Origin: Nemophila menziesii
Taxonomy: Eukaryota; Streptophyta; Magnoliopsida; Boraginales; Hydrophyllaceae
DNA: 64,000 nucleotides
Reading direction: 5' to 3'
NCBI GenBank assembly: GCA_029959085.1
Contig: JARWIR010000061.1
Coordinates: forward strand, 3,410,001 to 3,474,000
The position numbers were made by a program, and so were the translations under genes. This document shows positions 1 through 11,680 of the stretch, piece after piece; positions within the stretch are counted from its first letter, which is position 1, and each line of letters begins with the position of its first letter. The notes beneath the pieces were generated by a model. It saw only the letters and a list, made by a program, of their open reading frames with translations, was not told the DNA's origin and did no database searches.

Positions 1-41
1 ATCTCCCAATCAAAATAGGTGGTATATTTCATGGAAAAGCC

Positions 42-665
42 ATGTGTGATTTAGGGGCAAGTGTGAATATCATGCCCAAAAGTGTATTCAAGAAGATTGG
101 TATTAGTGAAGCGAAACCGACATCCGTAATCTTACAACTTGCAGATCAATCTACAGTTAAGCCGTGGGGAGTAATTGAGGATGTACTCGTTCAAGTAGGT
201 AACCTTGTTATTCCAACGGACTTTATCATTCTTGACTACAAAGCAGATAAGAACGTCCCATTCATTCTTGGGCGTCCATTCCTAGCCATCAGCGATACTA
301 TAGTGAATGCGAATGAAGGAACCGTGACTCTTAATATTGAAGATAACGCTGAAACATTCTATGTTTCGGGAAAGAAGAGGAAAAAGAAGTCAAAGGAACA
401 ATATCCAATCAGAGCGGTAACCAAGAAGCCAGAACCTGAAAGTCTCCAAGAAACCATAGAGAAAAAGATTGAGTTAGGGGTAGGAGACGAGGTGGCATGG
501 AAACCTCCCAAACCCAAACAAAGCAGTTCTTGGAAGGGACCTTATGTTATCACGCAAATTATCTCAGAAGGAGTGGTCGAAATCAAGGCTATCGAAGGTT
601 GCAAGCTCGATTTGGTAAGTGTTAATCATCTCACTCACTGCTGGGGAGGCTATAAAAAGAAATAA
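42..665 (+). pseudogene. Retrotransposon pol remnant: aspartic protease fused to integrase C-terminus
   Basis: Open frame of 207 codons. Residues 3-7 read DLGAS, the D-x-G-A-S form of the retropepsin active site. It is followed by the usual hydrophobic strand pattern and an ILGRPF motif near residues 76-81, typical of plant Ty3 proteases. After about residue 110 come a lysine-rich linker and then a stretch ending SVNHLTHCWGG (about 193-203), which resembles the C-terminal tail of Athila integrase just before the pol stop. Reverse transcriptase, RNase H and the integrase catalytic core are missing between the two parts, so the frame is an internal deletion fused in frame. The ATG at 42 is only the first in-frame one after the window start; the true frame probably begins upstream. 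It cannot support autonomous transposition. Confidence 0.75.
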
Positions 666-888
666 CCGAGGTAACTCGTCTAACTTTGAAAGACGTTAAA
701 CAAAAGTGCCCTTTGGGAGACATCCTATAGTAATTTTATGTTTTTATGTTTTAGTTTTAGTTTAGTTTAGTTATTTTTAGTTGATATTGCATATTTGAGA
801 AAGGTATTAGTGTTTTTGATGCTTAGGTATTGGAGAAATCGAGTTAGGGAAGCGAACAGAACTTTTTCGGAATAAACTGAAGCAGGGG

Positions 889-1247
889 TGCGGTATACCA
901 GACCTTAGCCGCGGTATACCGCAGGTGAAAACCCGTGCCACGGTAGCAGCCACGTGTTTTAGGCAGAAAAGAAAAAAAATATAGCTGATGGGTCCGGTAT
1001 ACCGGACCCTATACCGCGCCATGCACCGCATGAAGAACACGTGCCACGGGGTTGCTACCACGGGTATTTTGACGAAGGAGCATCAGAAGGTGCGGAGTAC
1101 ACCTGCGGACTACCCCCTAGTCCGTGCCATGGTCCGTGAAGCCCAAACCCGTGCCACGGGGTCGTACCACGTGTCTTGAGCAGAGGCGAAAAAGTTTGAA
1201 CGCTGATAGGTGCGGTATACCGGACCTTAGCCGCGGTATACCGCAGC
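889..1247 (+). repeat. GC-rich tandem/palindromic array in Athila 3' region
   Basis: Three and a half diverged units of about 100-120 bp in otherwise AT-rich DNA. Each starts near a GGTATACC core and then carries a 'cgtgccacgg' motif and a 'taccacg' motif. GGTCCGGTATACCGGACC at 991-1008 is a perfect 18-bp palindrome. GCGGTATACCGC occurs at 911-922 and 1233-1244, each time about 20 bases after a half-diverged partner. The block 889-925 is repeated almost exactly at 1211-1247. No convincing protein is encoded; open frames here are by-products of the GC content. Confidence 0.8.
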
Positions 1248-1261
1248 GCGCCGCCAGAGGA

Positions 1262-3572
1262 AGAGAAAAATGGGTTGTAAAAGAGGTATAGAGCTATTAA
1301 TTCCGAATTTCATAAACCTCAAGCCTCTTTCTCTTCTCCAAAACACTCCTAACTCCATCAAAGTTTCAACAAACCTTCACCTAACATCAAAACACTACCA
1401 AATCACCATGAATTATCATCCAAATCCCTACTTCATTACAAAGAAGATTCAAGCACCCAAATCATATCAAAACACCTAGAAACCAAAAATCAAAACCATG
1501 AATTTCAAAATATTTTCCCAAAATTCATTAAACCCACATCAATCAAATCAAGTATTGGGTAAGTTCTAGATGAAATCAATTGAGATGGATAATAGTTTGA
1601 AATATATTACAAGATAATTGGAGTCAAGCAATTAGTGAGGAACCGGTTTTTGGTGAATTCAAATCCTAAAAAGAAAGCAATTGTGATTAGGGAGCAGAAG
1701 ATGCCAATACCTCTTCTAATCAAAGATTCCTATATCAAAGATGAATAAAAGCTTCTGGGACGCTAGTAGCTGTGTTCAAAACATATTCCTAGATGAACAC
1801 TATCACATGAGAAAGTATTCAAGAGCAGAATTGGAAGAAGATTAACAAGAGATTTCTAGAGTGTGATTGATTGGGATGGAGCGTAAGAAGATGTAAGGGA
1901 ATGTGAAATTGGTGATACATAGAAATTTACATACATGAAAGCACTGCACCCTATTCCGGGTATTGGTCAGGCAAGGTAAATAGCCTCGAAGAGTATGTTT
2001 CCTTTCTTCCTTACCTTTTAATTATGTGCAATATCTGTAGAAATTTTAATTTTCTTTTATTTTATTTTCGAGTCTTTTCGAGTCGTGGGGACACGGCTCA
2101 TTTTTGAGTTGGGGGTGTGGGGATTCGTTGTCTCTCATCTCCATTTTTTCTGTTTTTAGGTAAAATTAAAATTTTTGAAGGTTTAGATGTATGTAGAGTG
2201 TGTTTAATAGATTGAAAGCATAAACTCAGTAAGTTAATGATAAAAAGTAGTATGTTTATGAGCTATTTTATTTTGTATGCTTTGAAGTATTTGCAGGAAA
2301 CACACATTGATAGTAAAGAAAAGATTAGTTAGCAATGCGATAGAAAGTATGTTCGATCTCAGGGAACCTTGCGAAGTGTATAGGCCGTGAGATCCAAACT
2401 AGTTGACGAAACCCATTTGATGAAAGTGCTAAAGGTAAGAAAATAACGAAATTGCATAGTGTAGAAAGTGATTAAGGCGGTTCTTTCAAAGCCACTTGAA
2501 GCCTATTTATACCTTCTCACCATGTTATTTTTATGCTATATCCTTCTCAGCCCCTTCTAGCCCTTCTAAAGCTTTTTTATTGAAACACGTTATAAGCCAT
2601 ATCCCTTTAGATTATAGGACTGTTCCATATGACCCGCGCTCGAATCGCGATGCATAGACAGTTGTTTTAGAGCTTGAGTTTGGGGTGGTGGGTCCACCAT
2701 TATGGGAATTGTTATTGGGATGGGATTTTGAGCTTGTTAATTGTGCTTTGTGCTTTATAGTGATGATGATTCACATATTTTTATTGTAACCCTTTGCCAG
2801 GGTAATAGTGAATGAAAAAGAAGCTACGAGCTAATTTTGCCAACAAGGGCATTAAAAGAAAATATATATATATATGAGGAAAATAGCATGATATCTCAAT
2901 AAAAAGAGAGTCATAGCTATACAAAAGAAAAATTGATTTGAAAAGAAAATATATATATTCGGACCGGAAAAGTGGAATTTTTATATGAACATCTTATGCT
3001 TTAATTGGGTTATTGGGGATGCTAAATTGTGCATCAAAGAATTCATTAGGTTGAGTGAGAAACGTTTTATGAGAGTAACTCAAGCTCTAGGGCGATTTGT
3101 TGATGGCTAGTGAGGAGAGAGCCAAAAGCTCACTCTAAATTATCCAAATATACTTATCATACCGTCCCTAAGCCTACATTACTACCTTAAAGACCTTTTG
3201 ATTCTTTGCTATGTAATTGAGAAGTGATTGAGCCAATAGAGAGTAGTTAAATGGATCTTTGGACACTAGTGAAGTTCGATGAACAATATATAGCCTCCTT
3301 GGTAAACTGAGTAAAGTTCCTCTCCTTCTTACATTGCGAAACTAATCTGCTCTTGAATTCAAACCGTGTTGACTGTGGATATGAGAAGTGTACAGGTATG
3401 TAGTTTTTAAATATTATTACATGAAATTTTCTGAGTAGTTGCTTCGAGTCTATTCGCCATATTCTTCTATCGTCTGTCTTCTGTGCTTAATTGACCTAGG
3501 TGTGTATTTAGAGACTTCCCTTTGTTTTTATCTTTATTGTATCGGGACGATACAACTTTGAGTTGGGGGTCT
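1262..3572 (+). other. Non-coding 3' region of the Athila-like element
   Basis: No protein-coding frame is seen. The region holds a 'gtggggacacggctc' motif near 2087 followed by a 'gagttgggggtgtgg' tract, a region around 2620-2760 conserved in all copies of the family (for example 'catatgacccgc'), and a 'cgggacga' stem-like motif at 3543 just before the polypurine-like tract at about 3559-3572. The same order is visible in the minus-strand copies, so it is a real structural part of the element. Confidence 0.6.
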
Positions 3573-5069
3573 TGATGTCTCCTCATTTGTGATAGATATA
3601 TATTAGGATGAGACGTCATTTTTAGTGATTTAGAAATCATTATAGTCGATTTTCTTGAGAAATAGTGCACTTTCTTATTTTGAGTCTTGATTTAGTAAAA
3701 TAATATTTTTAGAGCATATTGGGTTTAATTATTTATTTAGTGTGAAGCTTTAAAGATAATTATAGAGCTTAATTAGAGTCCAAGTCAAAGACAACAACTT
3801 ATGGAAAGAGATTTGCATGGTAATTGGAGATAAGGAAATAAAAGTTAAAAAGATGGAAAAGGAAAAGCTGCCTAAATCTGGATTCTGCATACACGTCCAA
3901 AGATATGCGTTTTTACCTAATAAATAGGCCGAATCTGGTGATTTCCTTCTAAAGGGTCAAGATAATTCTGTTTCAATTCTTTTGGTATCTTATGGAGCTC
4001 AATCCAACCAATAACGAAGAAGATATGCTCAAAACGGTCCAGCAGTGTTTATCTTTATTTCCATACGAATTAGAGTTGGGCTTGGAGTACACTACTTACT
4101 TCTCATTCAAGAAAACGAATTAGGTCTTCCTAAACACCTATAAATACACCCTTATACCATTGTAAACATGTCCTTGCTCAGTTCTAAACATTTGCTTAAA
4201 TTATAAACAATAGCTTAGTCCTTTACATTAATATTCATCCTTAGAATCAAGCTATTCATTCAAGAAGCAAGCTGACCTGTAGAGGAAGACAAGAAGAAGA
4301 AGATTGGAGACTGACAAACTCCTCTTCTACATCTCACCTTCTCTATATTTAGAGTAATTAGCTATAGATCTATTCTCAACCATATTTCTAAGCTTTTATT
4401 CTGTAAATTTTACTTTTAATTGTTGGGTTATTATTTTGTCTTAAGTTTCATAAATACTATTTGTTATTTTAATTGATTGAGCTTGGCGTATATTGTTATT
4501 ATGTGTTTTGACTTATTGTTACGCCTTAGATTTGGCCAATCTTAGGATTATTCTTAGTTATTGACAACACCACATAATCGTGTAGTGTTATCCCTTGCTT
4601 AACTAGATAGCCATTAAGGTTTGATTTAATCACCAATCATTACTTAGGAATCCCTAGTAATGGAGATGTTGCTCCTAAGTCTAGAAAAGACTAGGTAGAA
4701 TTTAGAATCCAGGTTAATATATAATGCTTAATCTGTGACAGGTTAGAATAACGATTTTGTAATAGACTCATATTAGTAATCCTAATCTATTTGACTTACA
4801 TCATATTTAGTTATTTGTTTTGTTTATTTGTTTTAATTATTTAATTGCGTAGATTGTTATTTCATCTTTTTATATGTTTATTTAAAACATCTAAATTCAT
4901 CTACGCTTGTTAAATATAAGTAGATCTAACGGATACAATCCCTGCGAACGAACTTAACTTATCATTAAAACTTGCAAATGATCTGTGATACTTGCAGTGA
5001 GTTCCGTGGTTCTCAAGGGTGTGTGCTCTTTATTATTATCTGTATTTATCTATTTATTTATCACACCTT
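3573..5069 (+). repeat. LTR-1 of the Athila-like family (about 1.5 kb)
   Basis: It begins TGATGTCTCC directly after the purine-rich tract and ends near 'tttatcaca', the same ending as the minus-strand LTRs of the family. A TATA box, TATAAATA, lies at 4139-4146. Right after the LTR the sequence turns into minus-strand copia integrase, which marks the insertion border. The last few bases are uncertain because no second LTR of this element is in the window. Confidence 0.7.
4139..4146 (+). promoter_or_regulatory. TATA box of LTR-1
   Basis: TATAAATA in a pyrimidine-rich context about 570 bases into the LTR, a usual place for the promoter of plant LTR elements. No transcript evidence; inferred from sequence and position. 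Confidence 0.5.
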
Positions 5070-5074
5070 TGCCC

Positions 5075-5860
5075 CCACATATCCTTTAGTTATGCCATAT
5101 TTTTGGTGTATGTAAGGGGCACTTAGTTCACGTATAATTACATTAGTTTAAAGAACCCCTTAAGGCAGGTGGAACAATATGGTACGCACATGTCGAACCT
5201 AAGTCTCTTGATTTGTTTATCGAGTAGATTTTTAACTTCATATTTATATTTTAAAGGCATGTGTTTTGTTATATATTTAGATTTTAAGAGGTAAATTTTA
5301 GTGTATATAGTTTAGTTATCTACAAATAAAATATACTATATTTTTCCTCCTTTACTAGCGGTATAATTTAAAATTGGCTTAGTATAAATTTACTAGTTCT
5401 AAAATATTGGTCTCTTTAGTGTTCATGGGTTTATAAGGTTTTTTCCATGTTTTGCCTATATGCATATGTGACATTTAACAAAATTATCAATTTTTCTAGC
5501 AGGTATAAGTCTTAAAGCATTTAACCTTGAAAGAGAGTTGATATTTCCATGTCCTAATATACTATTCCACGTATTAGTAGACTCTATAATATGAGTAGAA
5601 GCATCTGCATTTTCATTAAACTCATAAGCATTGTTTAAACAATAAGTCCCTTGGACATATAACCCTTCCCAACTAAATCTTTGTTCCTAGTGTTAACTGT
5701 TTTCCCCTTAAAAAACAAGTTTGAGTCCAATTTTATGAAAAAGTAATCGTGATACAAGATTTCCACGAAGAGATGGGACATTCAAAACATCACGAAATAA
5801 GATATTTTCCAATTGTTAGTTTCAGAAAAACCCTTTACATTTGGCGTCCCTTAGTGTGTC
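5075..5860 (-). pseudogene. Ty1/copia pol fragment: GAG-pre-integrase and start of integrase
   Basis: Minus-strand translation in shifting frames gives the copia order. First comes a 'VPSLRGNLVS'-like motif near 5765, then a 'VGKGYMSKGL' stretch, then a W-x(6)-GH segment (LGHGNIN) with the CHIC-x2-AKH zinc-binding pair near 5440. Further on are an 'IKRLR' motif and a 'YTPK'-like motif near 5110, which match the integrase core just before the 'PQQNG' region. Several stops and frameshifts are present. The piece is cut at about 5070 by LTR-1 of the Athila-like element. Confidence 0.7.

Positions 5861-5862
<2 letters not shown>

Positions 5863-5906
<44 letters not shown>
5863..5906. repeat. (AT)22 microsatellite
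   Basis: Uninterrupted run of AT dinucleotides, between copia remnants and the 'gatttgtctcat' repeat region. Confidence 0.95.
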
Positions 5907-5908
<2 letters not shown>

Positions 5909-5989
5909 AAACCAGTAGAAGGGTGACTTCCCGCAAGGACCATTTATCGATTTTTTTATCTTTCTCAGAGGGGGTATGGGGTAAAAAAA

Positions 5990-6780
5990 TTTAACTTTTG
6001 TACCTTTTCCAACAAGGGGATCGGGGGTGACATTTGTCCCATCTCCATTATAATATCAGGATGAGATTTGTATCATCTTCATTTTAAGATTTATAAGAGA
6101 TTTTCTTGTAAGACCCAAAAAAATTTTAACCCCCCGTTTCCTGGTACTTCTACTAAGATGAGATTTGTCCCATTGAATTTTCTAAGAGTCCGGAATTAAT
6201 AGGATAATAAGCCTATCTTGATGAATTATTAATAATTGAACATAATAGTTTTCATCTATAGATTTTTTAAAATATGATACATAAATGTGAGGTTTAACCC
6301 ACAGTTAATAAAAAACTAAAACCTTTTTGTGAATTGTGTATTTGATGAGATTTGTTCCACAAAAAATGGGATGTAATTTGTTACATCCCATTCTATGACT
6401 GATATGTGATTTTTATTATCTCTATTTATAAAATTAAGATGGAATTCGTCTATCTCTATTTTACGATTTTGATGAAATTTGTCTCATCATAAATTTTATA
6501 TTGAGATGTAGTTTGTCTCATCTCTATTCTAAGACTTAGAAGAGATGCGTCGCATCTCTAATTTGAAAATTGAGATGGAATTTGTCCAATTTCTATTCTA
6601 AGAATAAGATCAGATTTGTCTCATCTTCGATTTTAAGCCTTGATGAAAATTGTCATATTTTTGTTCTAAGATTAAGATGACATTCGTACCCTCTCTAAAT
6701 TGCCACATCTCCATTCTAAAATAAAGATGAGATTTTTCCTTCTCCGAGGACTAGAGTATGGAGATTTTTTCTGTTCATAC
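5990..6780. repeat. Degenerate ~44-bp hairpin-monomer repeat (block X fragment)
   Basis: Ten or more diverged monomers around a core like 'gatgagatttgtctcatctc', itself an imperfect inverted repeat (GAGATGAGA / TCTCATCTC arms). The same sequence type forms the middle of blocks X1, X2 and X3 at 9600-10210, 52180-52790 and 49040-49680. Confidence 0.75.
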
Positions 6781-7689
6781 TTAGTTTTATTTGCAAGTTC
6801 ATATGTATATATGTACACACACAATAAAGAAAGTGTTATAAAACTGACATCAAAGAAATATAGAATCACATATCTTGGAAAATCACATAAGAGGCAAATG
6901 TATCCGTTTTGATCATATCCATGTAAGAGATACCAACCACACAAATTCAAAAGTGTATTGATAAGATAAAATAAAGAGTCGGTACTTGATCAACAACGAG
7001 AAATCCCACATAGCTTAAAAAAGAAATGACCACCAAGTCGAGGGTAATATGTATTTTCCGAGGTTAGGGAAGTACCAAACATACCCCGAGGACATACATG
7101 TCGAAGGAATAATGTTGCACATGCAACTTGCATGTGATGGTAGAGTCTTGCTACACGTGAAGATTCATTTACAGTAATGGCCCCACAACGCCTAAGTTGT
7201 GCACTCACCTAGCCTAATGTTCACAGTTATGCCAGCCACATGCGTGTACACATTACATTTTATAAAAACCCTATCTACTACCAGATTGGATACATTATAT
7301 CTTTCTTTTTAAAATCAATGTGGTTACTATATAGTCTACAAACCTCTGTAACTCGTCGGGTCATAAGAATACCTGCTAGCATTATGCTAAGGCTGAGTGT
7401 CGGAGTGCTAGCACCTCCATTTGGACCTGACCTATTGTGTAGTTTAAGGAAGTTGTGTATACGTAGTGGGTGCCTCGACAATGATAAGAAAGAGCTTTGT
7501 AATGGTGATATATAGCAAGTACTAGATCTGAACTTTGTGATATAAGAGTCGGGTGTATATTTGAGCCTAAAATATGAGAAAGAGTATTGTGATAAATGTG
7601 AAAGAAAGAGAGAATATAGCAAATAATGCCCGAAATCGGGTAAATTTTTAATCAACAATGGTAACCTAGTGAAAGAGTTGGATATAAAG
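6781..7689. other. Unassigned stretch with a 177-codon minus-strand open frame
   Basis: An open frame runs on the minus strand from 7811 to 7278, overlapped by shorter plus-strand frames. I do not recognise any of them. The translation is rich in Ser, Leu, Tyr and His without a known motif, and nothing similar is repeated elsewhere in the window. Base composition around 7010-7450 is less AT-rich than its neighbours. An old LTR or promoter segment is possible; I would not call a gene. Confidence 0.25.
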
Positions 7690-8340
7690 GGTATGGTATA
7701 GAGTGTGTGGCAATGATACCAAGATGTGGGATTAGACCCGTTATGATCTCCTAATGAAAAAAGAAAAGAAAATCCAAGGTGAGGAAGTACACGACTGCCG
7801 AAGATGTACACGATCCAATATTGAGAGATACAACCACTGTCATTACTTATATTTTAGAAATATTTTAACAATAATATTTTTTTGAAAGTTATTACTTAAT
7901 GAATAAGGATAGTTAAAATTAATTAAATATTTGGACAAGAGGTTATAAAATTTGGTTTGGGCCAGAAAAATGTTTGTTTAGTATGGTTCTATTATTTACT
8001 TAAGTATGGGATATTCTTAATTTATTTGTGTTAAAATTTTACTTAACCCTATAAATTACATAGTTTATTAGAATCAACCCCTAAGCCAACTTCATTTTGA
8101 TATAGCATCTGTCTAATATCTCTTCCAACATCTAAAGACTATTCACAAGGACAACAAGAAGCAATTTTTATCTCAATTTCATCTCTTAACCCTCTTTGTT
8201 TGTTTTGTATTATGTTTCTCAATCAGAGAAACGTGGTAACCTCAGACCTCAGATCTCCGTGAAAATTACACATTTATTTGATTTCTTACCTCAAATCTCC
8301 GTGAAAAAAGCACTTTTTATTTAGTATCTCAAAAGTTAGG
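7690..8340 (+). repeat. Upstream part of the DUF724 unit, copy 1
   Basis: About 650 bases closely similar to 21060-21680. Landmarks are 'caatgataccaaga' at the start, 'gacaagaggttataaaattt' near 7935 and a duplicated 'agatctccgtgaaaa' near 8252-8305. It reads like a promoter and 5' untranslated region upstream of the DUF724 fragment. An LTR is another possibility, since no protein is encoded. Confidence 0.5.
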
Positions 8341-8813
8341 AGGTGGAGAGATCATCCTAAAGAGAAAAGCAGTAAAGCTAATGAATGTACCAATGAAGAG
8401 TCTGGAATATATGATAATAGGTAAAAACATAATCTCCTCATATGAACATTTTTGTGGTGGATTTATAGAGTAACCATGACTACAATTTTGTGTGTAGATC
8501 CTACCTACCTTAGAGCCAATGAAATGATGGATAACAAACCACTTTTAATGGGGTTTAAAGAAAAAATGCACGAGGGTACTACTACAAGTAAGCAAGAAAG
8601 CTATGATTTGGTTAATACTTTCTCCTCCTTTTTTTCTATTGTTTAATAATACTTTTTATTATATATCTCCCAGTAAGAAAATATTTAAGTAACATGGAAG
8701 CTATGGGGATGTAGAAAGTTTGTGAACTGTGGGAAACCTGTGAAGAAACAGGTGTGTTTAGAAATATACCACAAAAGCCTCATTTTATGTCTCTTCTAAT
8801 GTACAAAGAAATT

Positions 8814-8822
<9 letters not shown>
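8341..8822 (+). pseudogene. DUF724-domain gene fragment, copy 1
   Basis: Parallel to the better-preserved copy at 21959-22546. It keeps the short open piece from 8452 ('NKPLLMGFKEKM') and, after a stop at 8646, the degraded segment matching the DUF724 start ('CGKPVKKQVCLEIYHKSLIL' when frames are followed). It breaks off at a TA-rich microsatellite where block X1 begins. DUF724 proteins are plant proteins of unclear biochemical role, often with Agenet domains; no Agenet domain remains here. Compared with copy 2 it lacks about 285 bases at 8325, which in copy 2 look like an intron ending 'tttggtttccag'. Non-functional. Confidence 0.5.
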
Positions 8823-8844
<22 letters not shown>

Positions 8845-10799
8845 TATTTCTCTTATTATATATTTTTATCAATATCTTTGGTCTATAATTCATGTAACAA
8901 CTAGTAGGTCCATAATAATTTTAGAGACAATTCTCACTTAAATTATGAAAAAACATCAATTTTACGTTAAATAACATATTATAATAAATGTAAAAGTTAC
9001 CAACATACCCTTCTAACTATTAAATAATAATTATACTTATTAATTAATAAGATAGTTCACCAACATTTTCTACAATCAATTAATAGAAAATATATTAATT
9101 AACTAAAAAATAAAAATAAATATAAAATGTATTTTCACCAACGATGTTTTTATGGAATTTTTTAAATTTTTTAAGTTTTCTAAAACAGATAGGGAAATGT
9201 TTTTCCCTGATTTTTCCTTTTCGAAAGACGGGTCATAGGTGAGGGAATTTTAATATTAGCAATTTTTATTTATTTTCGAAGGGGATGATTATTTTTTTAA
9301 TTTATTTCTCTTAAGGAGGCAGATTTTTCTTTTCAATGTTTTACCTTTTCAGCGGGAAAGGGACAAATTTTTTCAAGTATGAATGTAAATTTTTTTATTT
9401 TTATACTTTTTATCTTTTCCAGTCATGAAAACAAAATATCTTTTTATAATTTTTTTATTTTCTAGTCAGAAGCATGGGACTTTATTTTTATTTTAAGATT
9501 TTTTTTTTCTTTTAAGGGATGATGGTGAAAATGGCAAGTTTTATCGTATTTTCTTTTTTGTAGGGGTTGGGTGAGAAAATTTAAATTGTTTTATCTTTTC
9601 CAACAAGGGGGTTGGGAGGAGTAATAAATTTATCCCATCTACATTATAAGACTGGGATGAGATTTGTGTGATCTCCATTCAAAGATTTCGATGAGATTTT
9701 CTTGTCACTCCTACTGAGATGCGATTTGTCCCTTTAAAAAATTTGAGAATCCAATAATAGGAAAATAAATATTTTTGATAAATTATTAATAATTTAATAT
9801 GATAATTTTCATCTATAATTATTTAAATATGATACAAAAATTTGAGATTTAATATACAGTAAATAAGAAATAAAAGTATCTTTGTAAATTGTGCATGTGA
9901 TGAGATTTGTCCTACCAACATTGAGATAGAATTTGTCACCTCTATACTAAGTTTGAGATAAGATTTGTCTCATCTTCAAATTTAGATTGAGATGGAATTT
10001 GTCTTACATCCATTCCAAGATTGAGATGAAATTAGTCACATATATAATTTAAAAACTATGATATGTTCAATTTTTTATTCTAATACTGAGATGAGATTTG
10101 TCACATCTTTAATCCTATGTATAAGATAAAAAATTTCTCATTTCTATTATACGATTAAGATTAGACATGCCCCTATCTTACTGGTCTCATCTCCATTCTA
10201 AAATTGCATATAGTGTTGTTTATTCTCAAAAGACTAGAGTTTGGAGTGTTTGTTTGTACAATACTTAGTTTAAATGATATATTTTAGTGTATATCTAGTC
10301 GGCAGAAAATATATAAATGAAAGAAGTCACTCTCATGTAGCAATTAAAGGAAACTTGTTAAAATGAAACTGAACGATTTCATGTACCTGTGAAACAAAAA
10401 AAATAAGGAAATACCATTAAAAGTTGAAGTCTTATGTGAATTTTATGCTCTTTAATAACATATTTAAGTAACAATAATTGTTTTTTCTTAGAATTAAACT
10501 GCATAAATATATCGAAACCTTTGCATAATTCTTTTTTCTCTTGAGATAGATCCTTCTCGAATGCATTTGGATAAAGTTAATTCCTTTCTAAAATAAAATG
10601 TATTATTTGTTTTCTCTCATCAAGACTTTTGGAGTAATTACATATTACACAGAGCTTCACTTCACGCTCTTCTTTAGAATTTGTGTCCTAAAATTCCATA
10701 TAACTAAGTAACTGTTCAGCATCATTGTCATATTCAGGACCAAATTCTTGTTTTTCGCATTATATCAACTTAACTTCATAAATGAAGAGCCTTCAACTT

Positions 10800-11420
10800 T
10801 TGATGATTTTGTTTCAAAACTGTGGCTCTATTAGGTGTTATTGAATCACCCTTCGATCCCTTATGATGTGGGAGTTTGTAAGGTATACCATTCACAGTAC
10901 ACTAATGCATAATATAATTCATGAGTGCATGATTCAAAAAACGCTTCGAACATTAATCTTTGTTTTATCCATCTATCGCAAGTCCGCCCTGTTGATACAA
11001 TAACTTGACCATTCACTAAATCTAGAGTGTCTTTTAGAAAAACGGAATAATAAACAAAAGATTCACATACCTGACCAAGTCTTTGATTTACATGATTAAA
11101 AAGTATCTCGAATGTATGTATTATGTTATATGCACCAAATACTAATTTTATAGCATTAGTCTCGTGTACAAAATTCAATTAATAGAAATAAGCAAAAGAG
11201 AATGCAATAATGTCATTACCATCCCTTAAAATTTGACATAATTCTTCAGCTTGAGCTTGAAAAAAACTTCTTATAATTTTATCATGATTTGTTCGATTAG
11301 TATCTTCTTCACTATATTTACATTCTTCATCATTAAAAATATTTTCTAGATCACTAGCAAATGAATTTAAAACACTCTTTACTTCAGTATAACAATACTC
11401 ACAATTCGCTTAATCGAAAA
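10800..11420 (-). pseudogene. Unrecognised gene fragment inside block X1, two possible exons
   Basis: Read on the minus strand from about 11420. A first stretch encodes a Ser/Glu/Asp-rich segment (EVKSVLNSFASDLENIF near 11385-11335), then FFQAQAEELCQILRDGNDI near 11260-11205. A second frame encodes LVFGAYNIIHTFEILFNHVN followed by QRLGQ, with a strong splice donor (CAG/GTATGT) at 11071/11070. The same two stretches occur in X2 (53554-53900), there with the donor AAG/GTATGC at 53554/53553. Conservation of the donor between diverged copies suggests a real ancestral exon. I do not recognise the family and propose no function. Reading on past the donor gives the 105-codon open frame 11178-10861, part of which is probably intron. 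Confidence 0.4.
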
Positions 11421-11680
11421 CCGTGCGCTCGATCCTCAGAGAATAATTAAGTGGGCTTGTTGTAGTAGTGAATAAAGAGATCTCTAAATAGTATTTTCTT
11501 CTTGATATAAAAGAAAGCTCGGCTCTCTTGGGGTGGAGGTGAAATAGACCTTATTATCAAAACTACTTATTAAAACATCTAATTAGTACTATATATTTAT
11601 TAATCTTGTTAATGGCATCACAACTAATCATATTTAATAAAACATTACATCCCTCGAACGGCTTATTAAAAACTAATGAG

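Larger units (their letters stand above)
1..5069 (+). mobile_element. Ty3/Athila-like LTR retrotransposon, 3' part, internally deleted
   Basis: Composite element read on the plus strand. It holds a retropepsin-like domain joined directly to an integrase C-terminal tail (42-665), a long non-coding 3' region with GC-rich repeats (889-1247), a 'gagttggggg' tract before the LTR, and a 1.5 kb LTR from 3573. Its 5' LTR and gag lie outside the window or are lost. The same 3' module recurs on the minus strand at 19521-20930, 30560-31560 and 58293-59340, and on the plus strand at 42430-43335. Shared landmarks include 'gaggagagagccaaaagctc' near 3111. The Athila assignment is by domain style and a long non-coding 3' region; it is an inference. 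Confidence 0.7.

Noticed and set aside
988..1179. 63-codon plus-strand open frame in the GC-rich array
   Set aside because: It arises from the palindromic repeats, is not conserved in the related array at 44690-45110, and has no motif.
7690..8340. Considered a solo LTR because it recurs at 21060-21680
   Set aside because: No clear TG...CA ends or target duplication, and both copies lead into the same DUF724 fragment, which suits a duplicated gene 5' region at least as well.
10800..11420. Considered an endogenous pararetrovirus or geminivirus piece
   Set aside because: No coat, movement or replication motif; splice borders and acidic composition fit a plant gene fragment better.
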